The notes: a model not told the origin generated them from the sequence alone. Numbered from the stretch's first letter, positions 25,452 through 35,269 are shown. The stretch: DNA of 64,000 nt from Niastella koreensis GR20-10 (GCF_000246855.1 NC_016609.1:7886744-7950743), one strand, 5' to 3'. Translations and numbers: made by a program.

Positions 25452-27575
25452 TTATTTCAGCAATTGATAAGCTATTAAACTCATTACATAAGCAAGCCCG
25501 GTCATATATACCAGTTGAATAAGCGGCCACTTCCAGCTACGGGTTTCGCGTTTAACAATGGCCAGCGTGCTCATACACTGCATGGCGAAAGCATAAAATA
25601 TCATGAGGGAAATACCGGTTGCCAGGGTGTATACTTTTGTTCCATCGGCCCTTACTGCCGCATTCATTTTTTGCATCAGGGTGCCTTCATCCGCATCGGA
25701 GCCGCCTTCCACACTGTATAACGTAGCCATGGTTCCAACAAAAACTTCCCGGGCGGCAAAAGAGGTAATTAATGCAATGCCAATCTTCCAGTCGTAGCCC
25801 AGTGGCTTAATAACGGGTTCAATGCTATGACCCAGCAAACCGGCATAGGAGTTTTGTAATAACTCAGTATTCTTTATGCGCGTAAGCGCTGCTTCCTGTT
25901 CAGGATGTAGTTTTACCTGTTGCTCGTAACGCGCCTTTACCTCATTCATTCTTTCCCGTGGGCCATAGGTGCTCAATGCCCAAAGAATAAGACTGATGAC
26001 CATGATGACTCTACCGGCGTCAAATACAAAGATCTTCGCCTTGTTAATCATAGTTACAATTACATTCTTCCAGCGGGGCGCACGGTATACCGGCAACTCA
26101 AGAATGAAAAAGCTTTTCTCTTTAATATCAATAAACAGCCGGGCAATATACGATACCAGCATCGACATAATAGGTCCCAGCAGGTACAGGCCCATCATCA
26201 CCAGACCCTGCAACCCTAAAAAGCCAAGGAACATTTTTTTCGGAATAACCAATCCTATCAGAATGGTATATACCGGCAGGCGCGCGCTGCAGCTCATCAA
26301 TGGGGTAACCAGTATAGTAAGTAATCTTTCTTTTTTGTTTTCAATATTCCGTGCGCTCATAATGGCGGGCACGGCGCAGGCAAACCCACTGATCATGGGC
26401 ATAACGCTCTTACCGTTCAGCCCAACCTTACGCATTAACTTATCGGTTAAAAAACTAATGCGGGCCATGTAACCGGTGTCTTCCAATATGGTCACCAGGC
26501 CAAACAGGATCATGATCTGCGGTACAAAAACCAGGATGCCACCCAGCCCGGCCATAATACCGTTAATGAACAGATCGGTTAACCAGCCACCTGGCAATAC
26601 ATTGCTGAACCAGTTGCTGAGCGCTGTAAAGCTCCAGTCAATAAAGTTCATCGGATACTCGGCCAGCCAGAACACGCTTTGAAACAGAAGGAACAATACG
26701 GAAAGCAATATGAGGTATCCCCAGCGCCGGTGCAGGAAGATGTTATCCAGCTTTTCGGTGAACAGGGTTTTTTGCAGCGGTGATGGTTCCGTTACTGATT
26801 GTTTCAGAATGGCGCCAATGCGTTGATACCGTTGTAATATTTCTTCCGCCTGCGTTTTGGTATGGTTGAAATTATTCTCTTCCTCGATCGCTTCTATTTT
26901 ATCCTGCAGGGTTTTGCTGAGGGTAAAAGATTCATGATTGATGAGGTAATGAATGGCTTTGTAATCACTTAATTCGGGAAACAACTGTTTTACGCTGCCA
27001 ATGGCGGTGGGAGCCAGGGCTTCGTTATTAATAAAATCGCGTACAGGCGCTTTGTATAATTCCAGGGCAGTTTGCTCGATGGCCTTCTTTAAAGGTTGAA
27101 TGCCCTTGTTTTTGCGTGGGTTAATGGGAATTACGGGCACACCCAGCTCTCTTTCCAGTTCCGGCACATCAATTTGGATGCCCTTTTGGCGGGCAATATC
27201 CATCATGGTAAGGCCCACCACCACCCGTATCTTCAGATCAATGATCTGGGAGGCGAATAACAAATTGCGTTTCAGGTTGCTGGCATCAGCAATCAACACC
27301 ACCATTTCCGGCGCATCCACATCTTTATCCTGCTGCATTAAAACGCGGTATGCCACCCATTCATCTTCCCGCCGCGGGTACAAACTGTACGTTCCGGGCA
27401 GGTCAATAATAGAGGCATTTAACCCATCAGACAACTGACAGGAACCTACTTTTTTGTCTACCGTTACCCCAGGAAAGTTACCCACTTGCTGGTTCAGGCC
27501 GGTTAAAACATTGAAAAGGGAACTTTTGCCGCTGTTTGGATTTCCAACTAATGCAATATGTATCGTCTTCGCCAT
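25452..27575 (-). CDS. feoB: Ferrous iron transporter FeoB
   Basis: The product has 707 residues. The N-terminal G-protein domain has GNPNSGKSSLFNVLTG (G1), NFPGVTVDKKVG (switch/G2), IDLPGTYSLYPR (G3) and a G4-like region. A helical regulatory domain leads to two Gate repeats and the multi-helix transport core, including MISGFACAVPAIMSARNIEN and SFAAREVFVGTMATLYSVEG. It takes up Fe(II) across the inner membrane, driven by GTP. No feoA gene precedes it within 120 bp, and no FeoA (SH3-like) domain is fused. A TAnnTTTG element (complement of 27623-27630) lies 48 bp upstream, with no clear -33. Confidence 0.96.
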   Translation of the reverse strand: MAKTIHIALVGNPNSGKSSLFNVLTGLNQQVGNFPGVTVDKKVGSCQLSDGLNASIIDLPGTYSLYPRREDEWVAYRVLMQQDKDVDAPEMVVLIADASNLKRNLLFASQIIDLKIRVVVGLTMMDIARQKGIQIDVPELERELGVPVIPINPRKNKGIQPLKKAIEQTALELYKAPVRDFINNEALAPTAIGSVKQLFPELSDYKAIHYLINHESFTLSKTLQDKIEAIEEENNFNHTKTQAEEILQRYQRIGAILKQSVTEPSPLQKTLFTEKLDNIFLHRRWGYLILLSVLFLLFQSVFWLAEYPMNFIDWSFTALSNWFSNVLPGGWLTDLFINGIMAGLGGILVFVPQIMILFGLVTILEDTGYMARISFLTDKLMRKVGLNGKSVMPMISGFACAVPAIMSARNIENKKERLLTILVTPLMSCSARLPVYTILIGLVIPKKMFLGFLGLQGLVMMGLYLLGPIMSMLVSYIARLFIDIKEKSFFILELPVYRAPRWKNVIVTMINKAKIFVFDAGRVIMVISLILWALSTYGPRERMNEVKARYEQQVKLHPEQEAALTRIKNTELLQNSYAGLLGHSIEPVIKPLGYDWKIGIALITSFAAREVFVGTMATLYSVEGGSDADEGTLMQKMNAAVRADGTKVYTLATGISLMIFYAFAMQCMSTLAIVKRETRSWKWPLIQLVYMTGLAYVMSLIAYQLLK

Positions 27576-27700
27576 TATTAAAAATACCCTTTCACCTAAG
27601 CAAAAGGGTTAAAACAAGGTTGCAAAAGTACCGATTTAACCGGCCCCGGATTTACGAGATAAGTAAAAACTAAGTAAATATTAATCTGAAAGTTAGCTGG

Positions 27701-29641
27701 CTATTCCAGCACCATCACAAAACCGTCGTGCGCGCCCAGGGTAATGTTTTCTTTTTTATTGGGTAGAAGGGTAACAGCTTGCTGGTCAATATAATTAGCG
27801 CCCTGGCTGTTTTTAAGCAGCAGAGCTTTTTTTGCTTTATAGGCAGAGAGGTCAAGCGACAGCGATCTTTCCTGGCCGGAACCGTTTATGCCGGCGATGT
27901 ACCACTTGTTACCCCATTTACGGGCCAGCACCACAAATTCACCTGGAAAGCCATCGATGAACCGTACATCGTCCCAACCAGTGGGAAGTTGCTGCAAAAA
28001 CTCCTTTACATAACCAGGCATATGGCTCATACCCACCGGAGTTTCAGCAAAATGCTGGGCGCCTGAAAGGAACAATACCGACAGGGCCAGCTCAAAAGCC
28101 GAAGTGGTTTGGCGGTTTATGCGGGGTATTTTATATAAACACATGGGCGTAAAGTCCATGGGGTCAAAAGCATTGCGGGTAAAGGGAAGCATGGCGGCAT
28201 GGGCCGGTTCTTCATTGGCGGCCGGCTGGCCGAAGGTGATATATTCAAAACCCTTAATAGCTTCTACACTCATTAAATTGGGCCAGGTACGCTGCCAGCC
28301 ACGGGGCAGGGTGGCGCCATGAAAGTTCACCATTAAATGGTGAGCTTCCGCGTCGTTTAAAATGTCGATATAATACTGCATCATCGACTGGCCATCGCCC
28401 CCGAAAAAGTCGATCTTGATGCCGGCCACACCCATTTTCTCCAACCGGCTGAATTCTTTTTCCCGGTCCTCATGCGTAAGCAATTTATTGCGCGGATGGT
28501 AGGGCGTCGTATTCCAGCTGCCTGCAGAATTATACCATAACCAAACACCCACCTTCTTTTGTTTGGCGTAATTGATCAGCAATTGAATGCTGTCATAGCC
28601 GATCCTGGTATCCCAGTTCACATCAATCAGGCTGTATTGCCAGTGCATATCGGCCGCATAATCAATAAAGCGTTTTTGAACATCGTATACAATGGAATCA
28701 TCTTTCAACAACGCCCAGCTCCAGGCAGATTTGCCTGCTTTGGCAAAAGAGAAATTCTGCGAGGCAGCCGCAGGTTTGGCCAAATCGGTACCCAGTGAGG
28801 ATTCAATGATAGTGGCCAGGCTGCCTATAGTTATTATGCGCCAGGGCGAATAAAAGGGCAGGGTAGCCTGTGGTTTTAACCCCTTGCCCGGGATCACTTC
28901 CCGCGCATCGGGAAAAGCAATGCGGTAATTGGTGTTTGCCGAATCATTATCCAGCCGGGTGCCACAATAATAACCATCCATTCCCGATTCGGTTATCAGC
29001 AGCCAGTGACCGGCTGATTGAAAAAGGGCAGGGTATACCCAACCTGCTTTAAGCGGAGAAGGAGTACCGGCAGCAATGCCCTTTTCGTAATATTCTTCAT
29101 AACAGGGGTTCACCTGTTCCCAGCCTGATTTGGCTACGCTCATGGGCTGCAGCCAGCCTTTTGCAGCGGCGGGCAGGTGAAAGGATGTATATTCTGTATC
29201 TACTTTTTTAGGTTCGGTAGCTGTACCGGGAAAATAATAGCGAAAAGCCACACCGTCGTTCGATACCTGCCAGATGATGTCCAGTAAACCACCGTTCGCA
29301 TTTTTATACTGAATGATTTGCCGGTTAGCCATGTACGCATTCAACCGGCGTTTGCCGGTTAATAACCGGTAATGGTCTTTTACAATGGAGGGCGGCGTTA
29401 CGGAGATTTTCACCAATCCTTTTGAGAAATCGCCATCAGGGCGAACCAGGCCCAATTGTGATTGCTCCAGCACCATGCTGTTTTTATATTGAACAGTATA
29501 AGAGGGCTTGCCTTCATTATCGAGCGTGCAGGTTACCTGTATTGATTTATCGGGACTGGAAATAGTAACACCTGAAGATTGGGTAAAAGCGGAACTGTAA
29601 ACAACAAGCAGCGGAATGCACAAGGCAACCAGTTTATTCAT
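27701..29641 (-). CDS. Secreted GH97 glycoside hydrolase, retaining (alpha-galactosidase-like) type
   Basis: The product has 646 residues with a signal peptide (MNKLVALCIPLLVVYSSAFT). The N-terminal GH97 beta-sandwich (about 25-280) is followed by the TIM barrel with VGVWLWYNS, GIKIDFFGGDGQ and NFHGATLPRGWQRTWPNL, then a C-terminal beta domain. Asp411 in KIDFF sits where retaining GH97 enzymes (alpha-galactosidase group) have their nucleophile; the inverting SusB-type alpha-glucosidases use a glutamate base instead. I therefore favour alpha-galactosidase or a related retaining activity. It is not next to a SusCD pair and appears to be a single gene. Confidence 0.88.
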   Translation of the reverse strand: MNKLVALCIPLLVVYSSAFTQSSGVTISSPDKSIQVTCTLDNEGKPSYTVQYKNSMVLEQSQLGLVRPDGDFSKGLVKISVTPPSIVKDHYRLLTGKRRLNAYMANRQIIQYKNANGGLLDIIWQVSNDGVAFRYYFPGTATEPKKVDTEYTSFHLPAAAKGWLQPMSVAKSGWEQVNPCYEEYYEKGIAAGTPSPLKAGWVYPALFQSAGHWLLITESGMDGYYCGTRLDNDSANTNYRIAFPDAREVIPGKGLKPQATLPFYSPWRIITIGSLATIIESSLGTDLAKPAAASQNFSFAKAGKSAWSWALLKDDSIVYDVQKRFIDYAADMHWQYSLIDVNWDTRIGYDSIQLLINYAKQKKVGVWLWYNSAGSWNTTPYHPRNKLLTHEDREKEFSRLEKMGVAGIKIDFFGGDGQSMMQYYIDILNDAEAHHLMVNFHGATLPRGWQRTWPNLMSVEAIKGFEYITFGQPAANEEPAHAAMLPFTRNAFDPMDFTPMCLYKIPRINRQTTSAFELALSVLFLSGAQHFAETPVGMSHMPGYVKEFLQQLPTGWDDVRFIDGFPGEFVVLARKWGNKWYIAGINGSGQERSLSLDLSAYKAKKALLLKNSQGANYIDQQAVTLLPNKKENITLGAHDGFVMVLE

Positions 29642-29743
29642 GTGGCAAATTCGTTAGTGTGTACAATGGTTATTCAGCGAGCCGAAAATAAGTAAAATAA
29701 ATGTATGGATGACATTATAGTATTCTATACTGATAATACAACC

Positions 29744-30727
29744 TCATATAACTTTATTCACCAATGGCTTGCCGGCCTCAAAATCATCAATATTCTGCAG
29801 GGTGACCTGGGCGATCTGCGTCAACGCTTCATCGGTAAAAAATCCCTGGTGGCTGGTGACCAGTACATTCGGAAAGCTCATGAGCCGCATAATTGCATCA
29901 TCTGGAATGATCTCTTCCGACAAATTATGAAAGAACAATTTTTCTTCCTGTTCATACACATCTATGCCCAGGTAACCTATTTGTCCGGTTTTTAAGGCCT
30001 CAATGGCTGCGTGGGTATGTATCAGGGCACCCCGGCTGGTATTGATGAGCATTACACCCGGTTTCATTAAGTTAATTGTTTCTGCATTTATGAGGTGCCG
30101 GGTTTGTTCGGTAAGCGGGCAATGCAGGGAGATAATATCACATTGGGGCAGCAGCTTAACCAGCGGCAGATAATGAACGCCTTTGGCTTCTATTCCTCTA
30201 TTCGCCACCAGGTCAAAGGCCAATACCCGGCAACCAAAGCCTTTCATAATGTCACAAAACACTTCCCCTATTTTGCCGGTGCCAATAACTCCCACGGTTT
30301 TCCCGTATACATCAAACCCAATGAGTTTATCCAGCGAAAAATTACCTTCCCGTACCCGGTTATAGGCCTTATGGATTTTACGGTTTAAGGTCAGTATAAG
30401 GGCTACTGCATGTTCGGCCACCGCATGGGGTGAATAGGCCGGCACCCGCACCACTTTAATAATATGCTTTTGGGCAGCTTCCAGGGCTATGTTATTATAA
30501 CCTGCACACCGCATGGCAATGAGTTGTATACCCGTTTTAGCCAGCCCTTCCATCACCGTTGCATTTAATTCGTCGTTCACAAAAGCACAAACAGCCTGAC
30601 AGCCGTCGGCCAGCGCCACTGTTTTTTCATTCAGGGGCGCCTCAAAAAACACCAGCTCATGGCGGGTATTGTAGCGGGTGAAATAAGTTTTGTCGTATGA
30701 TTGGGTGGAGAAGAAGGCGATTTTCAT
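29744..30727 (-). CDS. ldhA: D-lactate dehydrogenase (2-hydroxyacid dehydrogenase family)
   Basis: The product has 327 residues from the ATG at 30727, which gives the canonical start MKIAFFSTQSYDKTYF; a longer frame runs back into the promoter and repeats. The NAD-binding motif GTGKIGEVFCDIMKGFGC, the NTSRGALI strand, the YLGIDVYEQE segment and the catalytic histidine motif TSHQGFFT are all present, as in E. coli LdhA-type enzymes. It reduces pyruvate to D-lactate with NADH during fermentation. A TAnnTTTG element overlaps the region only 6-13 bases before the start codon, so the mRNA may be nearly leaderless. Confidence 0.92.
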   Translation of the reverse strand: MKIAFFSTQSYDKTYFTRYNTRHELVFFEAPLNEKTVALADGCQAVCAFVNDELNATVMEGLAKTGIQLIAMRCAGYNNIALEAAQKHIIKVVRVPAYSPHAVAEHAVALILTLNRKIHKAYNRVREGNFSLDKLIGFDVYGKTVGVIGTGKIGEVFCDIMKGFGCRVLAFDLVANRGIEAKGVHYLPLVKLLPQCDIISLHCPLTEQTRHLINAETINLMKPGVMLINTSRGALIHTHAAIEALKTGQIGYLGIDVYEQEEKLFFHNLSEEIIPDDAIMRLMSFPNVLVTSHQGFFTDEALTQIAQVTLQNIDDFEAGKPLVNKVI

Positions 30728-30732
30728 GGTAA

Positions 30733-30766
30733 CAAATTTACCGGAATGCGAGGTTCCAGGTTTCAA
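30733..30766 (-). promoter_or_regulatory. Predicted ldhA promoter embedded in heptamer repeat
   Basis: On the minus strand TAAATTTG (complement of 30733-30740) matches TAnnTTTG. A TTG (complement of 30764-30766) lies 23 bp upstream, at the long end of the accepted spacing, and falls inside the 7-bp tandem repeat at 30751-30785. The start site would be within a few bases of the ldhA ATG. Confidence 0.5.
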
Positions 30767-30785
30767 GTTTCAGGTTCCAGGTTGC
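30751..30785. repeat. Five tandem heptamers (AGGTTYC)
   Basis: Five consecutive 7-bp units start at 30751, 30758, 30765, 30772 and 30779, with consensus AGGTTYC; two units are identical. They overlap the -33 region of the predicted ldhA promoter. Confidence 0.9.
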
Positions 30786-30872
30786 CCGTTTATGGAAACT
30801 CCGGATTGGATGGAGCATGTTATTGTTTATGGCAAATATGAATTCCCGTTTGTGGAAAATGGCCGGTAACGC

Positions 30873-30912
30873 TTCGGTTGGTGTTCGGTTAATGTTCGGT
30901 CAAGCTTCGGTT
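30873..30912. repeat. Four TTCGGTT words at 10-12 bp spacing
   Basis: TTCGGTT or TTCGGTC occurs at 30873, 30884, 30894 and 30906, i.e. spaced 11, 10 and 12 bp, roughly one DNA helical turn. It lies between divergent ldhA and asnS. A further TAnnTTTG match (30968-30975) and one at 31026-31033 lie between it and asnS. The remainder of 30786-31087 shows no gene. Confidence 0.7.
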
Positions 30913-31025
30913 GTCCCAGATTAGGAAAAGAAGCGAAGGGGGAAGCCAAATACTACCTAACATTCATTAGTTTTGCAAATAATTTTTATGCGTTTTATTT
31001 CCACTCCCAAACTTCTGCCAAATCT

Positions 31026-31033
31026 TATCTTTG
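31026..31033 (+). promoter_or_regulatory. Candidate -7 element for asnS
   Basis: TATCTTTG matches TAnnTTTG and lies 55 bp before the asnS ATG. No TTG is found at the right distance upstream, so this is a partial match only. Confidence 0.4.
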
Positions 31034-31087
31034 CCGTCCTTCCGTCCGCCAGGATGCGGACTGGAAAACCTTAAAAATCTATTGGAT

Positions 31088-32527
31088 ATGTTCAACAAAC
31101 GGGTAAAAGTTAAAGATCTGCTGGCCAGTGAGCCTACCGGTCAGGAAGTAACAGTAATGGGTTGGGTGCGGGGTTTCCGCAATAATCAGTTTATTGCCAT
31201 TAATGACGGTAGTACCAATAATAATATCCAGGTAGTAGTGGAGCTGGGTATGCTGGATGAAGCAACTGAAAAACGTATTACCCAAAGCGCCTCAATAAAA
31301 GCCGTTGGTACCCTTATCGCTTCCCAGGGTAAAGGCCAGAAAGTAGAGGTGAAAGCATCTTCCATTGAAATACTGGGAGATTGCGACGGGGAGAAATATC
31401 CTTTACAACTTAAAAACAGACCCAGTCTTGAATACCTGCGTGAGATCGCTCACCTGCGTTTCCGTACCAATACCTTTGGCGCTGTCTTCAGGGTGCGTCA
31501 CGCATTGGCTTTTGCGGTTCATAAATTCTTTAATGAAAAAGGATTTGTGTATATGCACACGCCCATCGTTACCGCCAGTGATGCGGAAGGCGCCGGTGAA
31601 ATGTTCCGGGTAACCACCCTGCCTTTCGATAACCCACCCCGTAACGAGGATGGTACCATCAACTTCAAAGAAGATTTCTTTGGCCGCAGTACCAACTTAA
31701 CGGTGAGCGGACAGCTGGAAGGTGAGCTCGCAGCTACTGCCTTTAGCGAGATCTATACTTTCGGTCCCACTTTCAGAGCTGAAAATTCAAACACCGCCCG
31801 TCACCTGGCCGAGTTCTGGATGATTGAGCCTGAAATGGCGTTTTATGATATCGAAGACAACCAGAACCTGGCTGAAGAGTTCATCAAATACCTCATTCGC
31901 CATGTAATGGAGCACAATCGTGAAGACCTGGAGTTCCTGGCGCAACGCCTGGCAGATGAAGAAAAACAACTGCCACAGGACAAACGCAGCGAAATGGGGC
32001 TTATTGAAAAACTGGAGTTTGTTATCAACAACAACTTCGAGCGCATTACCTATACCGAAGCGATTGATATCCTGCTGCAATCACCAGCATACAAGAAAAA
32101 GAAATTCCAGTACGAAGTGAAGTGGGGCATCGATATGCAAAGCGAGCATGAGCGCTACCTGGTGGAAAAGCATTTTAAAAAACCGGTTATTGTTACCGGT
32201 TATCCAAAAGAGATCAAGGCGTTTTACATGCGCCAGAACGATGATGGCAAAACTGTGGCCGCAATGGACATCCTGGCGCCCGGTATTGGGGAGATAGTAG
32301 GTGGCTCACAAAGAGAAGAACGACTGGATAAACTCACCCAGCGTATGGAAGAAATGCACATCCCTGCTGAAGAATTGTGGTGGTACCTCGATACCCGCCG
32401 TTATGGAACAGTTCCGCACGCGGGTTTTGGCTTAGGCTTTGAGCGTATGGTGTTATTTGTAACCGGCATGACCAACATTCGTGATGTAATTGCCTTCCCA
32501 AGAACACCCAAGAACGCAGAATTTTAA
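31088..32527 (+). CDS. asnS: Asparaginyl-tRNA synthetase
   Basis: The product has 479 residues from the ATG at 31088; the upstream open frame covers a GC-rich leader and lacks an ATG. An N-terminal OB-fold anticodon-binding domain (about 10-110: [20 protein letters not shown]) is followed by a class II catalytic core. Motif 2 is [20 protein letters not shown] and motif 3 is [16 protein letters not shown] unique insertion-like segment around 270-330 ([16 protein letters not shown]) is typical of Bacteroidetes AsnRS. It charges tRNA-Asn directly. It appears monocistronic, with a strong terminator after it. Confidence 0.97.
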   Translation: MFNKRVKVKDLLASEPTGQEVTVMGWVRGFRNNQFIAINDGSTNNNIQVVVELGMLDEATEKRITQSASIKAVGTLIASQGKGQKVEVKASSIEILGDCDGEKYPLQLKNRPSLEYLREIAHLRFRTNTFGAVFRVRHALAFAVHKFFNEKGFVYMHTPIVTASDAEGAGEMFRVTTLPFDNPPRNEDGTINFKEDFFGRSTNLTVSGQLEGELAATAFSEIYTFGPTFRAENSNTARHLAEFWMIEPEMAFYDIEDNQNLAEEFIKYLIRHVMEHNREDLEFLAQRLADEEKQLPQDKRSEMGLIEKLEFVINNNFERITYTEAIDILLQSPAYKKKKFQYEVKWGIDMQSEHERYLVEKHFKKPVIVTGYPKEIKAFYMRQNDDGKTVAAMDILAPGIGEIVGGSQREERLDKLTQRMEEMHIPAEELWWYLDTRRYGTVPHAGFGLGFERMVLFVTGMTNIRDVIAFPRTPKNAEF

Positions 32528-32548
32528 ACTTCCTTGGTACTTCTATAA

Positions 32549-32586
32549 AAGAAACGTCCCCCTGACATGTCGGGGGGACGTTTTGC
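32549..32586. terminator. Intrinsic terminator between convergent asnS and UspA gene
   Basis: AAACGTCCCCC and GGGGGGACGTTT pair around a short loop, with A's before and T's after, so it can serve both strands. Confidence 0.88.
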
Positions 32587-32595
32587 TTTGAGATT

Positions 32596-33435
32596 CTATT
32601 CATGGATAGAAACAATCGGTATATGTGCATGGGTTATTAGCTCTTTACTCTGACTCTTGTGAAACAGGCTGTCGATAAACCGGTGTTTTTTCGGGATCAC
32701 CATCACCAGGTCCAGATTATTGTTTTCGGCAAAACTGGAAATGCTGTCCACTACATTTTTACCGGTTAGCTGTACATAATTAGGCCGAACCTCTTCCAGC
32801 ATCGCATCCAGGTAAACAGCATCCATGGTTGGCGGTTCTTCACCTTCGTCTTCCACCTTTTTATCCTGCACGTTCAGCACATACAAATCGGCGCCGAATT
32901 CCTTTACCAGGTTTTTAATATACTCTACCGGAGTTGACTGTACTACATTTTTAAAATCACACGCCAGGCCAATTCTTCTGATGCCATTGTAAGTTGTGCC
33001 GGGTGGAATTACAATAACCGGGCATTTTAAATGTTTAATGGCACTCAGCGTAGTGCTGCCCATAATCAGTCGTTCAAAACCCGTAGCGCCATGGCTGCCC
33101 ATAATTACCGCCATAGGGTCGAGCGATTTACAAATGGCTTCTAACTCCTCAATGGGTTCGCCCAGGCGCGATTCGCTATAGATCTGTATTTTACCTGCAG
33201 TTTGTATCACCAGGTTTTTCTTCAATTCTTCGAGCCGCTCTACACTTGATCGTTTCACTTCCTCAAGCGAAACAGAAGATACAGGGGCAACAGGCGCTTC
33301 AGTAAAGGATACCGGTACATTGTACACGTGCAGTAGCACTAAACCGGCATTTATTGCCTGCGCCATGTCAACGGCATAATTGAGTGCATTGACCGAAACA
33401 GACGAGAAATCCGTAGGAACTACCAGTGTTTTCAT
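32596..33435 (-). CDS. Universal stress protein with two tandem Usp domains
   Basis: The product has 279 residues. The first Usp domain is residues 1-140: it starts KTLVVPTDFSSVSVNALNYA and ends with the ATP-binding-type loop GSHGATGFERLIMGSTTLSAIKHLKCPVIVIP. A more divergent second Usp-like domain follows (about 150-279), whose loop is degenerate (VMVIPKKHRFIDSLFHKSQ). Such tandem-Usp proteins are common in Bacteroidetes and are thought to act in stress survival. The ligand is unproven here. No operon partner is seen. Confidence 0.9.
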   Translation of the reverse strand: MKTLVVPTDFSSVSVNALNYAVDMAQAINAGLVLLHVYNVPVSFTEAPVAPVSSVSLEEVKRSSVERLEELKKNLVIQTAGKIQIYSESRLGEPIEELEAICKSLDPMAVIMGSHGATGFERLIMGSTTLSAIKHLKCPVIVIPPGTTYNGIRRIGLACDFKNVVQSTPVEYIKNLVKEFGADLYVLNVQDKKVEDEGEEPPTMDAVYLDAMLEEVRPNYVQLTGKNVVDSISSFAENNNLDLVMVIPKKHRFIDSLFHKSQSKELITHAHIPIVSIHE

Positions 33436-33566
33436 GGTTCAATTTTTTTGATGAATAAAAGTAAGTCCGTTCTCCGGGTAAAAAAATGACGTTTGTCAGT
33501 GGCAACACTGATATACTGTATATGGAAAAATTGTGCCACCGCATCTTATAATCAAATCAATACGTT

Positions 33567-34127
33567 ATGGCTGAAATTAATACCCCCAGTGTAGCCGGTG
33601 GCAAAGCCGGTGCACGCAGAAGCAAAAAATTAAGTACTAAAGTTGATTTAACCCCCATGGTTGATCTCGGCTTCCTGCTCATCACCTTTTTCATTTTTAC
33701 TACCACCATGTCAGAATCAAAGGCCATGAAACTGATTATGCCAGACGATTCAACCCCAGGTACAGAAATGGATCTTGCTCAAAGCAATGCGTTAACAGTT
33801 ATTCCTCTTGCTGATAATAAGGTGTTTTATTATCACGGGCAGCTCGACAATGCATTAAAAACAAATACCTGGGGCGTTACCAATTATTCAGAAAGCGACG
33901 GCCTGGGAAAAATTGTAAGGATCAAACAGGCGGCGCTCGATAAAATAAAACCCGGTAACAGAAAAGAATTGATGTTAATGATAAAACCATCGCCTGAGTC
34001 GAATTACGAAAACGTGGTAAATGCCTTGGATGAAGCGCTGATAAATGACGTAAAGCGGTATGCCATTGTTGATATTACCCCTGAAGAAAAAGAGGTAGCA
34101 GCTGCCAAAGCCTTAGCCATACATTGA
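33567..34127 (+). CDS. ExbD/TolR-family biopolymer transport protein (orphan)
   Basis: The product has 186 residues. A cytoplasmic Lys-rich N-terminus precedes one transmembrane helix with the conserved proton-channel aspartate: KVDLTPMVDLGFLLITFFIF. A periplasmic domain follows. ExbD works with ExbB and TonB to energise TonB-dependent receptors such as the SusC protein of this window. No exbB or tonB is adjacent, so it is either an additional ExbD copy or works with distant partners. Confidence 0.9.
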   Translation: MAEINTPSVAGGKAGARRSKKLSTKVDLTPMVDLGFLLITFFIFTTTMSESKAMKLIMPDDSTPGTEMDLAQSNALTVIPLADNKVFYYHGQLDNALKTNTWGVTNYSESDGLGKIVRIKQAALDKIKPGNRKELMLMIKPSPESNYENVVNALDEALINDVKRYAIVDITPEEKEVAAAKALAIH

Positions 34128-34263
34128 TAGGATAATGACCTAACGGTTGCCTAATTACCGGAAATTGCTGCTTTAATTTTGTCGGGGTACCAATAGTTTT
34201 GTAAATTGTCTACCCCACATCATTTTAGGTAATTAAAGTGTAAACCATTTTTAAAATACTTTT

Positions 34264-35208
34264 ATGGCAATACCGGTAGTAAATCTCGCCGATTTTTTAT
34301 CAGGCGACCCCCAACTGAAGCAGGCATTCGTAAATCAACTGGGTAAAGCATACGAAGACGTTGGCTTTGTAGCTGTGAAGAATCATGGCATTCCCGATGA
34401 ACTGATAGCCGATCTGTACAAATACGTACAACAGTTTTTTGCATTGCCGCGCGATGCAAAAGAGAAATACGAAATACCGGGGTTGGCGGGTCAGCGGGGC
34501 TATACTTCTTTCGGTAAAGAACATGCAAAAGGCAGTGAGGCGCCGGATTTGAAAGAGTTCTATCAGTTTGGGCAAACTGTTGAAGACAACGACCCCATAA
34601 AAAGCGAATATCCCGATAATGTGCAGGTAAATGATTTGGGTGCTTTTAATACCACTTTTACCAAAGCCTACCGGGCGTTTGAAAAATCGGGCCGGGCATT
34701 GTTACAGGCCATTGCCATCTACCTGGGTTTAGATGAACATTATTTCGATGAACATATCCACAACGGGAATTCCATTTTGCGGGCCATTCACTATCCGCCA
34801 ATAACGCAGGAACCGAAATCAGCAATTAGGGCCGAACAGCATGAGGATATTAACCTGATTACCCTGTTAGTAGGCGCTTCGGCAGATGGGTTGCAAATCT
34901 TAACAAAGCAAAATGAATGGGTGCCTGTTACCTCGTTACCCGAACAAATTGTGGTGAATGTAGGCGATATGTTACAACGCCTTACCAATAACAAACTGAA
35001 ATCTACTACGCACCGTGTCGTAAATCCACCAAGGGAAATGTGGAATACTTCGAGATATTCGATCCCGTTCTTCCTGCATCCTAAAGGAGAAATGAGTTTG
35101 GCCTGCCTGGCAAGCTGCATAGACGCCGGTCACCCAAAGGCCTATCCCGATGCGACAGCCGGAGAATACCTGGATGAACGGTTACGAGAAATCGGACTTA
35201 AAAAATAA
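34264..35208 (+). CDS. 2-oxoglutarate/Fe(II)-dependent oxygenase, isopenicillin N synthase-like
   Basis: The product has 314 residues. The N-terminal DIOX_N region (PVVNLADFLSGD..., VGFVAVKNHGIPDELI) is followed by the jelly-roll catalytic domain. The iron ligands are His193 and Asp195 in RAEQHEDINLITLL and His250 in STTHRVVNPP. Arg264 in SRYSIPFF is the expected 2-oxoglutarate-binding arginine. The subfamily includes plant-like and bacterial hydroxylases of diverse substrates; the specific reaction cannot be inferred. A terminator follows at 35231-35269. A TAnnTTTG match (34194-34201) lies upstream with no well-placed -33. Confidence 0.88.
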   Translation: MAIPVVNLADFLSGDPQLKQAFVNQLGKAYEDVGFVAVKNHGIPDELIADLYKYVQQFFALPRDAKEKYEIPGLAGQRGYTSFGKEHAKGSEAPDLKEFYQFGQTVEDNDPIKSEYPDNVQVNDLGAFNTTFTKAYRAFEKSGRALLQAIAIYLGLDEHYFDEHIHNGNSILRAIHYPPITQEPKSAIRAEQHEDINLITLLVGASADGLQILTKQNEWVPVTSLPEQIVVNVGDMLQRLTNNKLKSTTHRVVNPPREMWNTSRYSIPFFLHPKGEMSLACLASCIDAGHPKAYPDATAGEYLDERLREIGLKK

Positions 35209-35230
35209 CAAATTGATTGTTAATATATAG

Positions 35231-35269
35231 AAGTCCTGGGCGCCAGTTGGTGCCCGGGACTTTTGTTTT
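35231..35269 (+). terminator. Intrinsic terminator of the oxygenase gene
   Basis: AAGTCC...GGGC..CC and GG..GCCC..GGACTT form a long stem around AGTT, followed by TTTTGTTTT. Confidence 0.85.
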
